Origin: an uncultured Eubacteriales bacterium
Lineage (GTDB): Bacteria; Bacillota; Clostridia; Oscillospirales; Acutalibacteraceae
Reading direction: 5' to 3'
Assembly (NCBI GenBank): GCA_934675165.1
Contig: CAKUPP010000003.1
Location: 1-64,000, forward strand
Length of the DNA: 64,000 bases
Of this stretch, positions 1 to 8,192 are shown piece after piece. Position 1 is the stretch's first letter; each line of letters starts with the position of its first letter. Made by a program: the position numbers and the translations under genes. Below the pieces are notes generated by a model. That model saw only the letters and a program-made list of their open reading frames with translations. It made no database searches and had not been told where the DNA came from.

Positions 1-392
1 CGAGGACTAAAAGATTAGTTAAAAAGTTTATGCCAAAAAAGCGCTACCGAAAGTTCAAAGTGGTAGATATTGAAGAGTTAGCGAAGAAACAGTGTTTAAA
101 GCCGAACATCCAGCTTTTTGCAAAAAAGAATGAGATAAAACAAATATTCAATTCTATAAGAGAATCTCCAAATTTTCCAGACGGTTTTAGATCAAGAATT
201 AATGGAAAAGTTTGTAATAAAGTTAAAAATATGGATTTACTTGAGAAATTAAGAAACATAGAATCGGGTAAATGGCAAAAAGTTTATAAAGATGGTTATG
301 ATAAATTTGGAAATAAAGTATCTATACATTACTTTAAAAGTGATTCAGGAAAAGTATTTAATGTAAAAATTAAAAGTGGATGGAGTAATTAG
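1..392 (+). CDS. C-terminal tail of a polymorphic toxin, cut by left window edge
   Basis: The reading frame is open to the first base (codons from position 3), so this is the 3' end of a longer gene and not a 120-residue protein starting at the ATG at 30. The residues before and after that ATG (RTKRLVKKFMPKKR, then VVDIEELAKKQ and PNIQLFA) match the joint just before the toxin tip of the SecA-like toxin at 37176-41429 (RTKGIVKKFLPKKR, VVDIENLVKKQ, PNIQLFA). After PNIQLFA the sequence is unrelated to that protein. It is a different tip of about 80 residues, with a basic, aromatic end (KWQKVYKDGYDKFG, HYFKSDSGK, KSGWSN). This is the pattern of a polymorphic toxin: constant trunk, variable tip. 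The tip's activity is not recognised. A small RNase is a guess from size and charge only. The candidate immunity gene follows within two bases. Confidence 0.7.
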   Translation, partial: RTKRLVKKFMPKKRYRKFKVVDIEELAKKQCLKPNIQLFAKKNEIKQIFNSIRESPNFPDGFRSRINGKVCNKVKNMDLLEKLRNIESGKWQKVYKDGYDKFGNKVSIHYFKSDSGKVFNVKIKSGWSN

Positions 393-393
393 A

Positions 394-696
394 GTGAATA
401 AAATAGAAGAAAAGAAAGTTTTAATTAAGATTATTGGTGTTTTGGAGTCCTTGAACTATAATGCAATTACTATTACAGAAGGAGAAAAATATATTTTTTC
501 ACCTAAAAATTCGAAAAGATTGATTAATATGAATTGTAATAAAGATATAATAGATATAATAGAGGAATGTTGTGAATTAGAAGACATAGAGTCTTTAATA
601 CCAGAAAAATTGAATCAAAATATCAATTCACTAAAATTAAAATCTATAAAAGTTCTAAAATCATATGATAAATTTGGTAGTAGAGATTGGAGTTAA
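394..696 (+). CDS. candidate immunity protein for the preceding toxin tip
   Basis: This 100-residue acidic protein is not recognised as a family. The best start is GTG at 394, one base after the toxin stop (390-392), with GGAG at 382-385 and an 8-base spacer inside the end of the toxin gene. A GTG at 376 in the same frame would overlap the toxin and lacks such spacing. Small size, acidic central part (DIIDIIEECCELEDIES) and tight coupling behind a toxin tip are the usual signs of a cognate immunity protein, which would bind and neutralise the tip in the cytoplasm. The role is inferred from position only. Confidence 0.6.
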   Translation: MNKIEEKKVLIKIIGVLESLNYNAITITEGEKYIFSPKNSKRLINMNCNKDIIDIIEECCELEDIESLIPEKLNQNINSLKLKSIKVLKSYDKFGSRDWS

Positions 697-702
697 AGTA
701 AA

Positions 703-897
703 AAAGTACTGGATAATAGGATTATTCAAGATATCGTAAAAGTGACCAACGGAGTGGCAGAAATAACGACAGGCTGCGAATTATGTACGACAGTTGTTGG
801 ATCTGTGCAAGAAATTCCAATGATAGTGTTTAAAACCAAACATTCAGTTTTTTGCAAACAAAATTATAAAAAAAGCAAAAGCTTACGAAAAATATGA
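703..897 (+). pseudogene. relic of the SecA-like toxin trunk (pre-toxin region)
   Basis: An open stretch without a start codon encodes KVLDNRIIQDIVKV, GVAEITTGCELCTTVVGSV and QEIPMIVF. This aligns with residues around VLENRMVQGLTKT, GITEIVAGCELCGTIAGNV and KGIPMIIC of the 37176-41429 protein (DNA about 40600-40720). The match ends at about IPMIV, after which the frame runs into unrelated sequence and stops at 895-897. It is a fragment of a further copy of the trunk, left behind after recombination or deletion. Confidence 0.7.
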
Positions 898-3175
898 TTG
901 GTACAAAAATGTTTGATTCTGCAGGTAAAAGCTGCAAGAATTTAAATTTAGAAATAGTAAACTGCGAAAATAATGAATTAAAGGTAAAAATAATTTGTGA
1001 CAAATTTTGGCTTGCCGAAGAAAGAGTATACCCCGTTTTTGTAGATCCTGATTATACAGATGAAAGCTTTGATTATCATGTTGATATAGATGCAAAACCA
1101 GAAGAGCTTATGTTTAGTACAAACTGGCGAAAAAAAAGACACCGAAAAATCAATTTTTTTAAACTTGGTAGGTTCAGATTTTTCAGGTCTAGGTGTAGTA
1201 AAAATTCAAGTCTTCGGTAAAAACTCGCAAGGAGAAGAAAACTGTACTTATGATACACAATGTTATTTTTTGGAAGCTGGTAAACAGTATGAACTATATA
1301 ACAGAGTAAACGAAAAGGGATATTCAGAAGTTCAATTAAGATTTTTGTGTCTTCCCGGAAACCGTATCAGAGGTTGCTGGAGTCCTGATTACAGAGAAAC
1401 AACTGATGCGCTTACAATCGGAGCGTGGGGAAACAAAAGCAAAACAAAAAGACAAAATTCAGGCGATGAAGCGTTTAACTTAAGAATACGATCGAATCGG
1501 TATTGTTGGGTAAGTTTTCGAACCAAAGCTACTAATAGTTCTATTTACCTTGCTTTAGAAGGTTCTGGAGAACGAATAAATGTTGAAATTTGGGGATTAG
1601 GTGGAAAAAATTTTAGTGAGAACTGTACCAATAGATGTAAACAATATACGTTGGCTCTTGGGAAAAGATATGAACTTTATAACAGTGTTAACGAAAGATA
1701 TCATACAGGAGTGCGATTAAAATTTGAAGGTGAACCGGGAATGGAAATTGTGGGACGATGGAGCCCGGACTTCAATGATAAATGGGAACGTGAACATAAT
1801 CCTGGATGGGTATTACTTGACGGAAGTGGCAAAGAACAAATAGTCGGTGACTTATCAGATCGTTCGGGCGGCATTCCTATTAGACCTATTATAAGCCCAC
1901 AAACTTTGGTAAAAGTTCCACAAATAAGCCAAATTGGCGAATTCCCTACAGGGTGTGAAGCAGTAAGCGCAGTAATGGTACTACATTTTTATGGCTACTG
2001 TATTTCAGTACGAGAATTTATTGATAAATACTTAGTAACAAAAAATATTTCTGATCATCCTGATCCTAATTCTGCATTTGTTGGTAGCCCCTACAATACT
2101 CATTCATACGGATGTTTTGCACCATGTATTGCAAAAGCGATGAATAAGGTTTTGAAAGGGGCGCATGCAGAGGTTATACGTGGTAAAAGCTTGAAAGCTC
2201 TTTCAGAAGAATATACAAAAAATGGTGTACCTGTACTCATTTGGGTGACAATGGGTATGCGTAAAACAAAACCAACAACAACATGGACAATTGGATATAC
2301 CGATGAAAATGCAATGTATAAAAAAGGTGAGAAATTTACTTGGCCAGGAAATGAACATTGCGTTGTTTTAATTGGGCTTAATGGAAAAGATTACTTTGTT
2401 AACGACCCGCTTCAAAATAAGGATAAAGTTCAAGGAGCTTACGAGAAAAATCTTCTGGAAAAAAGATTTCGTGAACAAGAGAGTCAAGCGGTTGTTGTTA
2501 AAAGAAACCATGATTACACATCTTTAGTTCAACGGAAACTTGATGATGAGCATGATAGTTTTTTCAAGTTTAGAGCTGAAGTCAATGAAAATTCGACGCC
2601 TCAAAAGCTTAATGTTATTTTAAAAGCGCTTTTATATTTTTTTAAGCAGGTTACCCACAATGGCCCATGGGATATTAAAGTGATTAAGAGGTGGGAAGAA
2701 AAATTCCATATTACTGCTCCCGGTGTACACGAAAAATTTAAATTTTATTCATATGAACTAACAAAAGAAGATCTTGGAAATTTGACATATGGATACCTCG
2801 GTAGTGCATTAGGATTACATCCTTTAACATTATGGTGGCGGTGCTGCTAATCAAGGGAAAAAGCCAATAGAGATGGTACTGGCTGTTATAACTCAATCTA
2901 AACTGTACACTCCTCCTGATTATGGCGATGATCATGACGACCATATCAACATAGAGCGTGGAATAACTCTTTATAGCACTTTATATCCTTCTATTATAAA
3001 ATCCGTTCCCAATAAATCTTTGTATCTTGCGTGGGATAAAAGTGGGTTGTATGTTTTTTCTGAAACTTTGATGATAGCGCTAAAGAAAATACGAGGTGAG
3101 AACGATAAATCAGCATATCAGAGACTCGTTTCCGATTTTACCAACTATTTAAAAATACACGGTATAATAAGGTAA
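894..3175 (+). pseudogene. decayed secreted mosaic: RHS-associated fragment, two beta repeats, C39-like peptidase, Ntox44-like toxin
   Basis: Three overlapping frames form one protein with two breaks. The first part (894 to about 1130) has ERVYPVFVDPD, like the segment before RHS/wall-associated repeats. The frame shifts in a run of eight A at 1130-1137. The second part (to 2850) holds two tandem copies of a beta-rich module, each with KQYELYN/KRYELYN and a WSPD motif, then a C39-like peptidase (PTGCEAVSAV with Cys, EHCVVLIGL with His, NDPL with Asp). The C-terminal part (NGPWDIK, DLGNLTYGYLGSALGL) resembles bacterial toxin family Ntox44 but stops early at 2848-2850. One frame over at about 2830-2836 it continues as GGGAANQGKKP and DYGDDHDDH to 3175. 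The 5' end abuts the SecA-toxin relic, so the real N terminus is lost. Sequencing error at the two shifts cannot be excluded. Confidence 0.65.
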
Positions 3176-3205
3176 ACAAGAATTTATTTTAATAAGGAAT
3201 TAAAG

Positions 3206-3796
3206 ATGAAAAAGTACATAGTATTATTGTTATATATTGTAATTGCTTGCTTATTGTCTGCGTGTAAGCAAGATGATTCTTACAGGGATTTTAAACAATC
3301 AAGACAAGATATATATAATTATTTCTCAGAAAATAAAGATTCTTTGGAACAAAATAAAGATTTGATATTGAAAAAACATTCTTCTAATGGAATTACTATA
3401 GACAAAGTATTGGAAATTTCATATGCGAGTCACCTTTTATCGCCTGATTTTGAAAAATCGGTTGATATAGTAATATTTATGTGTGGCAATTACAGTATGG
3501 CTATGTATTGGGGACAAGATTGGGGAATTTATTATACGAGTCAAGATATTCCTTCAAATACGTTGTACGTAGACTCCGAATACAATGAGCTTCAAGAAGT
3601 TACCAACGATGGAAAAATTTATTTTTATATTAATCAGAATCTCAATGAGAAGCGAAGATATTGTGTATCAGAAAGAATTATAAAAAATTGGTTTTTTTAC
3701 TATAATAACTGGGAGGGTGATTCGAATTTTTTACGTAAACGTTTTGACAGTGACGATATATACGGTATTAATTGGAATAAGGATCATGGCTTTTAA
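3206..3796 (+). CDS. predicted lipoprotein of unknown function
   Basis: This 196-residue protein starts with Met-Lys-Lys and a hydrophobic core ending in the lipobox LLSACKQ, so Cys20 should be lipidated and the protein held on the outer face of the membrane. The rest is soluble and rich in Tyr, Asp and Asn, with no domain I recognise. A GGAA-type ribosome site lies just upstream. It follows the decayed C39/Ntox44 gene in the same direction, and lipoproteins in this position can be immunity proteins against secreted toxins. That role is a guess. Confidence 0.65.
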   Translation: MKKYIVLLLYIVIACLLSACKQDDSYRDFKQSRQDIYNYFSENKDSLEQNKDLILKKHSSNGITIDKVLEISYASHLLSPDFEKSVDIVIFMCGNYSMAMYWGQDWGIYYTSQDIPSNTLYVDSEYNELQEVTNDGKIYFYINQNLNEKRRYCVSERIIKNWFFYYNNWEGDSNFLRKRFDSDDIYGINWNKDHGF

Positions 3797-3859
3797 ACAA
3801 AGCAAAAAGGATTGTGTTTTTGAAATTGAAAGAAAAATTAATAAAACACCGTCTGCTGT

Positions 3860-3892
3860 TGGTTTACAATTGATGTATTACAAAAGATAAAA
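3860..3892 (-). repeat. 33-base repeat, copy 1 (inverted)
   Basis: The reverse complement of this stretch matches 4290-4322 at 30 of 33 positions and 46185-46217 at 30 of 33. Copies 1 and 2 face each other about 400 bases apart, as terminal inverted repeats of a small non-autonomous element would. Confidence 0.65.
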
Positions 3893-3898
3893 AATTGT

Positions 3899-3928
3899 TT
3901 GACAAATTATACACACTAGGTGTATAAC
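3899..3928 (+). promoter_or_regulatory. promoter with palindromic operator-like site
   Basis: TTGACA (3899-3904) and TATAAC (3923-3928) are 18 bases apart. The spacer and -10 box contain a perfect 8-base inverted repeat, TTATACAC (3907-3914) and GTGTATAA (3920-3927) with 5 bases between, which could bind a dimeric repressor. The transcript would start near 3934 and meet a terminator at 3976-4001. Confidence 0.5.
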
Positions 3929-3975
3929 GATATTAACAGGACTCCCTGCATCTTTCCACATTTTTAAAGTATGTG

Positions 3976-4001
3976 ATGTGTCCCAATGGGAGACATTTTT
4001 T
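3976..4001 (+). terminator. short intrinsic terminator
   Basis: ATGTGTCCC (3976-3984) pairs with GGGAGACAT (3988-3996) with one mismatch and a 3-base loop, followed directly by a run of T. With the promoter at 3899 it defines a possible transcript of about 65 to 70 bases. Confidence 0.5.
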
Positions 4002-4289
4002 GTAATTGATTTGAGGTAAAAATAAAAATTAAAAAATTTCTTACATTTGGAGATCAGCTTTATTGCACTGAGAATTATGATAAATGTAAATGTTTATGGT
4101 GCGATAAAGGATTTCAAAGATAAATGCTATATTAAAATATAAAATATCTAATTTAGCACCTTTGGGTGTATTTTTTATGCAAAAATTATCAATGATAAAA
4201 TTTCTTTTTTACAAAATGGCATAAAGTTTGCATATCTGACCAACATTAAGCTACACATTACAGATGGAGAATTTATCTATCCGTGACTT

Positions 4290-4322
4290 TTTTATCTTTT
4301 GTAGCGCATCAATTGTAAACCA
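4290..4322 (+). repeat. 33-base repeat, copy 2
   Basis: It matches the reverse complement of 3860-3892 with three mismatches, all within the central 5 bases or so. A third copy is at 46185-46217. Confidence 0.65.
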
Positions 4323-4425
4323 GTTATTTGATGGCAAATTGAATATAAATATCGACAAATATTTTTTAAATTTTTTCTTTTGCAGATTGTTTTATAATAT
4401 AAAATCTTGTTTAGTCAAAACATGG

Positions 4426-4472
4426 CAAACCACAAGAAGTGTAGGATGAAAAACTTGACTTCGTGTGGTTTG
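4426..4472. terminator. long hairpin, possible terminator
   Basis: Bases 4426-4440 pair with 4458-4472 (15 base pairs, one mismatch) around a 17-base loop. It lies just past the 3' end of the minus-strand gene at 4524-5246. The U-tract on either side is poor, so it may be a terminator for that gene or a mobile-element end. Confidence 0.4.
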
Positions 4473-4523
4473 TTATATGTTAAAATTGTTAGTTATATTT
4501 TATATATACGTAATTTTTTTAAT

Positions 4524-5246
4524 TTATTTGAGAGAGCTTTCATAATATTGCAAGTTGGAATGTTTTTTTAGAAGCGCAGTAATAACTTTCTTTTCTTTCT
4601 CAAAATCATTTGGATAAAAAATAAAATTAAAATGGTGCGAAGGTTCTATAACAACATTGTTTTGCTGGAATAGAAAACATGCATTTGAGACTCCGCGAAA
4701 AGCACCTTCAACTAACATTTCTAAATTTTTTATATTTTCTGATATCTCAAATTTTGCACCATTTTTTGAGTTTTTTCTAATCTGATTTTTTTTCAAAAAT
4801 AAAACAATTTCTGAGTAAATATCTTTTACTTCGCTATACGACTCGCAAGAAATCCAAGAATTCAAAAAAAGTGGAGCAGTGATCAAATTGGTAATGTGAT
4901 TATAGTTGATATAATCACATAAAAAATGTATCATTTCCTTCATGTCTGAATAAAATTGTCTTCTTGTATTTTTGAAAGTATTTCTAACACTTCCATCTGA
5001 ATTAATACAGTAGTAAATAGAGTCATATCCATGATCCCATTCATGGATATGATAAACTTCAATAAATTTTTTTCCTACGTTGTTATTATAATATTTGACA
5101 TCAAATTTGAATTTTTTAACAACATCTTTTAATTCATTAAATTTAATTTTTTGCAAATTGTTCCCACCTTTTATTGTTATATTTGCTTTCTGATACAATA
5201 TTTGACGATATGCTTGACCTATCAATGATTTCCTTAGAGATATCAT
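4524..5246 (-). CDS. hypothetical protein
   Basis: This 240-residue protein has no signal peptide or membrane segment and no family I recognise. It is rich in Asn, Lys, Phe and Tyr. The middle holds EVYHIHEWDHGYDSIYY, and the C-terminal part is charged (FEKEKKVITALLKKH). The ribosome site before the ATG at 5246 is weak, so the start may lie further in. It stands alone on the minus strand between an unstable region and the polysaccharide operon. A toxin-immunity or mobile-element cargo role is possible but unsupported. Confidence 0.55.
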   Translation of the reverse strand: MISLRKSLIGQAYRQILYQKANITIKGGNNLQKIKFNELKDVVKKFKFDVKYYNNNVGKKFIEVYHIHEWDHGYDSIYYCINSDGSVRNTFKNTRRQFYSDMKEMIHFLCDYINYNHITNLITAPLFLNSWISCESYSEVKDIYSEIVLFLKKNQIRKNSKNGAKFEISENIKNLEMLVEGAFRGVSNACFLFQQNNVVIEPSHHFNFIFYPNDFEKEKKVITALLKKHSNLQYYESSLK

Positions 5247-5378
5247 ATTATAATTCTCTTAGGATATCAATATTAAAACCTAAGTTTTCGATATTTACAA
5301 TTGATATATCATGAAAAATGAGCGATTAATAGCTGAACTTGCTATATGGTTGAGTTGAGGTATTATAACCAAACACAA

Positions 5379-5439
5379 AAAAGAGATATCCATTATAGAC
5401 ACTGTAATGCAAACAATGTTTTTGAAGGATATCTCCTTT
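5379..5439. repeat. 13-base inverted repeat
   Basis: Bases 5379-5391 pair with 5427-5439 with one mismatch around a 35-base loop. The right arm is followed at about 5441 by a sequence similar to the inner part of the 33-base repeat (ATCAATTGTAAA). It may be a degraded element end. The 5247-5551 gap otherwise holds only this and the promoter at 5492-5520. Confidence 0.35.
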
Positions 5440-5491
5440 AGTTTATCAATTGTAAAACAACAAGAAAGAAGTAAGGAAAAACCGGTAAGGC

Positions 5492-5520
5492 TTTACATTA
5501 GAACTATTAAGTTATATAAT
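5492..5520 (+). promoter_or_regulatory. sigma-A promoter of the polysaccharide operon
   Basis: TTTACA (5492-5497) and a perfect TATAAT (5515-5520) are separated by 17 bases and lie 31 bases before the glycosyltransferase gene. Confidence 0.65.
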
Positions 5521-5551
5521 AATTTCAAAGATTGATTCTAAGAGGGAATAT

Positions 5552-6541
5552 ATGAATAATAAAAAAATTTCGGTAGTTATACCTGTTTTGAATGAAAAAA
5601 ATTATATATCGGGGTGCCTTGATTCACTTTTAAATCAAGATTATCCAAAAAGTGATTTAGAAATTATTTTAGTCGATGGTGGATCAACAGATGGTACGAT
5701 TGATATAATAAATTCTTATACGCAAAAATATAATTTTATAAAACTTTTTTTCAATTCCAAAAAAACAGTTCAGTATGCAATGAATATAGGAATAGAAAAT
5801 GCTGTTGGAGAATATATCGTTAGGATGGATGCTCATGCGTGGTATTCACAAGATTATATATCCAAATGCATAGAATATTCTGAAGTTACGCATGCTCAAA
5901 ATGTTGGTGGGACTACGGTTGTAAAAGGTAAAAGTAAAGTTCAACGAGTTATAGCGGCTGCGTATGGTTCGCCCTTTGCTTTAGGTGGTAGCAGCCATTA
6001 TGATAAAAATTATGAAGGGTATACTGATACTGTTGCTTGGGGAACATTTAAAAAAGAGTATATAGTTAAATTGGGTATGTATGATGAACGTTTGCCAAGA
6101 AGTGAAGATGATGACCTTAATTTTAGAATAACAGAATCTGGTGGAAAAATTTTTGTTACACCAAAAATTAAGAGTATATATTACCCCAAAGATAGTTTTA
6201 AAAAATTGTTTAAGCAGTATTTTGATTACGGCAAGTGGAAAGTTGCTGTTATAAAGAAGCATAAAAAGCCCTCAAGAGTTGCTCACCTTGTGCCGATGCT
6301 TTTTGTAATGTTTTTGATTATTTTTGGAATAAGTTCGGTTTTAGTACCAAAGATTTCTTACTTTTTTCTTAGCATTTTATTTTTATATTTTATACTTAAT
6401 TTTTATTTTTCATTTTCGTCACGCGATGTCTCTCACGTTTGGGATAAGTTGCTTTTGATTTTAGCTCATTTTGTTATCCATATTTCATATGGTTTAGGAT
6501 TTTGGGTTGGTATTTTAAAATTTTGGAATAGTAAGTGGTGA
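5552..6541 (+). CDS. family 2 glycosyltransferase with C-terminal membrane segments
   Basis: This 329-residue protein opens with the GT-A nucleotide-sugar fold: VVIPVLNEKNYI, then LVDGGSTDGT, then the metal-binding RMDAHA (DxD-like). The acceptor or catalytic acidic patch is RSEDDDLNFR at about 187-196. From about residue 245 there are two to three hydrophobic stretches, as in membrane-bound ExoA-type enzymes, which add sugars to a lipid-linked chain at the inner leaflet. It is the first gene of an operon with licD-like, tarI-like and tarJ-like genes and overlaps the region of the next gene's start. The donor sugar cannot be told. An AGAGGGAAT ribosome site precedes the ATG. Confidence 0.85.
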   Translation: MNNKKISVVIPVLNEKNYISGCLDSLLNQDYPKSDLEIILVDGGSTDGTIDIINSYTQKYNFIKLFFNSKKTVQYAMNIGIENAVGEYIVRMDAHAWYSQDYISKCIEYSEVTHAQNVGGTTVVKGKSKVQRVIAAAYGSPFALGGSSHYDKNYEGYTDTVAWGTFKKEYIVKLGMYDERLPRSEDDDLNFRITESGGKIFVTPKIKSIYYPKDSFKKLFKQYFDYGKWKVAVIKKHKKPSRVAHLVPMLFVMFLIIFGISSVLVPKISYFFLSILFLYFILNFYFSFSSRDVSHVWDKLLLILAHFVIHISYGLGFWVGILKFWNSKW

Positions 6542-6561
6542 ATGAAGTGGAGGTATACAAT

Positions 6562-7413
6562 ATGGGCGAGAGTGATAAGATACTAAAATTTACACCGGAT
6601 AAGCTCAGAGAATTGCAGTTGAAAGGTCTTGAAATACTTCTTTATTTTAAAGAATTTTGTGAAAAACATAAGCTCACGTTTTTCTTTTGTGGTGGATGCT
6701 GTATAGGCACTCTTAGGCATAAAGGATTTATACCGTGGGATGATGATGTAGATGTTTTTATGCCGCGCGATGATTACGAAAAATTGTATGTGTTGTGGAA
6801 TAAATACGCCGACACAAAGCGGTATTCTTGTAACCGTACCAATGAAAAAGAGTATTTTGGAAATATAATGACTAGCATAACAGATAATAATACAACATTG
6901 ATACGTCCTTGGCAAAAAGGTAAAGATGGTGCAAAAGGGGTGATGCTTGACGTTATTCCTCTTGATGGTTGTGCTCCTTCAGGGCTTCCAAGAAAAATGC
7001 AAAAAATTTGGGCTTTGATTTTTTCTCTTTATTGTTCTGGAATGGTTCCTGTGAATCATGGAAAGTTTATGTCGATTTTGGGAAAATTACTTTTAAGTGT
7101 TTTTCCAACTAGAAGATTAAAGAATAAAATATGGCGGTTTGCCGAAAAGCAAATGACAAAATATAAAATTTGTGATTCTGATTATATTACGGAGCTTTGT
7201 ACTGGCCCTGGATATATGAAAAATGAATATCCTAAAGAAATTTTTTCTTCGGTTGTTTATAAAGAGTTTGAAAATTATATGATGCCGATTCCGGTTGGAT
7301 ATGATAAATATTTAAAAATGGCTTTTGGCGATTATATGAAATTGCCTCCAGCTGAAAAGCAGGTCCCGCATCACGATGCTATATTTATGGATTTAAACCA
7401 TAGAAAGTGGTAA
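6562..7413 (+). CDS. LicD/fukutin-family phosphotransferase
   Basis: This protein of about 283 residues has the LicD signature: FFCGGCCIGTLRHKGFIPWD, followed by DDDVDVFMPRDDYE, whose Asp residues bind metal and the nucleotide donor. LicD proteins move phosphocholine or a related phospho-group from a CDP-carrier to a surface glycan. Fukutin relatives move ribitol-phosphate. The next two genes make CDP-ribitol, so ribitol-5-phosphate transfer is the likely job here (inference). The ATG at 6562 is chosen because GGAGG (6549-6553) lies 8 bases before it. An in-frame GTG at 6535 would overlap the preceding gene without a good ribosome site. Confidence 0.85.
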   Translation: MGESDKILKFTPDKLRELQLKGLEILLYFKEFCEKHKLTFFFCGGCCIGTLRHKGFIPWDDDVDVFMPRDDYEKLYVLWNKYADTKRYSCNRTNEKEYFGNIMTSITDNNTTLIRPWQKGKDGAKGVMLDVIPLDGCAPSGLPRKMQKIWALIFSLYCSGMVPVNHGKFMSILGKLLLSVFPTRRLKNKIWRFAEKQMTKYKICDSDYITELCTGPGYMKNEYPKEIFSSVVYKEFENYMMPIPVGYDKYLKMAFGDYMKLPPAEKQVPHHDAIFMDLNHRKW

Positions 7414-7472
7414 AATAAATATTGTAATCGTTATTATTTTGCTAAAAATTAGTTTAAAATGGAGGAAAGAGT

Positions 7473-8192
7473 ATGATATTTGGAGCGATAGTAGCAGGTG
7501 GAATAGGAAGCCGAATGAATCTTTCAGAAATACCAAAGCAGTTTTTACCCTTAGGACCTTCAAAAAAGCCTATAATTATCCATACGTTAGAGAAATTTCT
7601 TTTGTGCGATCGGTTGGATTATATTTACCTTGGTATTCACAAAGATTGGGTGGGATACGCCGAGGAACTTATTATTAAATATGGTATAAACACAAATAAA
7701 GTGTTCTTGACTGCAGGTGGATCTGACAGAAATTTAACCATTTTAAATATTATATCTGCGATAGAAAAAAATCATGGAAAAAGCGATGAACACATTATTG
7801 TAACACATGATGCTGTTAGGCCTTTTGTTACACTTAGAATGATAAACGAAAATATAGATAGTGCTTTTGCGTACGGTGCTTGTGATACAGTGATTTCTGC
7901 CGTGGATACAATAATTGAATCTAAAGATGGAGATGTAATTTCATCTGTCCCTCAAAGGAGTTATATGTATCAAGGGCAGACGCCACAAAGTTTTAATATG
8001 CTTAAATTAAAAAAATATTACAATGATTTAACAGAATCAGAAAAAAGTATACTTACGGATGCTTGCAAAATATTTGTATTTAAAAATCAGCCAGTAAAGT
8101 TTGTTAAGGGTTCAAATTTTAATATAAAAATTACTACTGTAAATGATTATAAAATAGCTGAAGCTATTCTTGGAGGAAATTTAAGTGATTAA
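7473..8192 (+). CDS. tarI: ribitol-5-phosphate cytidylyltransferase (TarI/IspD family)
   Basis: This 239-residue enzyme has the IspD/TarI nucleotidyltransferase fold. IVAGGIGSRM near the N terminus is the CTP-binding loop, PKQFLPLG follows, VTHDAVRPFV carries the metal-binding Asp, and PQRSYMYQGQTPQSF is the substrate loop. IspD (isoprenoid) and TarI (CDP-ribitol) look alike. The following gene is a TarJ-type reductase overlapping by 8 bases, and no isoprenoid genes are near, so TarI is preferred. It would join CTP and D-ribitol-5-phosphate to give CDP-ribitol for the LicD-like enzyme upstream. GGAGG lies just before the ATG. Confidence 0.85.
   Translation: MIFGAIVAGGIGSRMNLSEIPKQFLPLGPSKKPIIIHTLEKFLLCDRLDYIYLGIHKDWVGYAEELIIKYGINTNKVFLTAGGSDRNLTILNIISAIEKNHGKSDEHIIVTHDAVRPFVTLRMINENIDSAFAYGACDTVISAVDTIIESKDGDVISSVPQRSYMYQGQTPQSFNMLKLKKYYNDLTESEKSILTDACKIFVFKNQPVKFVKGSNFNIKITTVNDYKIAEAILGGNLSD

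Larger units (their letters stand above)
3797..4523. other. 727-base non-coding stretch with inverted-repeat-bounded element
   Basis: No convincing gene lies here. The stretch contains a 33-base inverted repeat pair (3860-3892 and 4290-4322), a promoter with a palindromic site (3899-3928), a short terminator (3976-4001) and a 15-base-pair hairpin (4426-4472). A 61-codon frame at 4264-4449 overlaps the repeat and has no ribosome site. A Cys-rich frame at 4028-4123 has no standard start codon. Confidence 0.6.

Noticed and set aside
4028..4123. Cys-rich frame ending ENYDKCKCLWCDKGFQR
   Set aside because: It is striking in composition, but the frame has no ATG, GTG or TTG between the upstream stop and the peptide, so I do not call it a gene.
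4264..4449. 61-codon plus-strand frame
   Set aside because: It has no ribosome site, overlaps the 33-base repeat and the hairpin, and has no recognisable family.
7439..7678. 79-codon frame overlapping the start of tarI
   Set aside because: It is out of frame with the clear TarI protein and has no family match.
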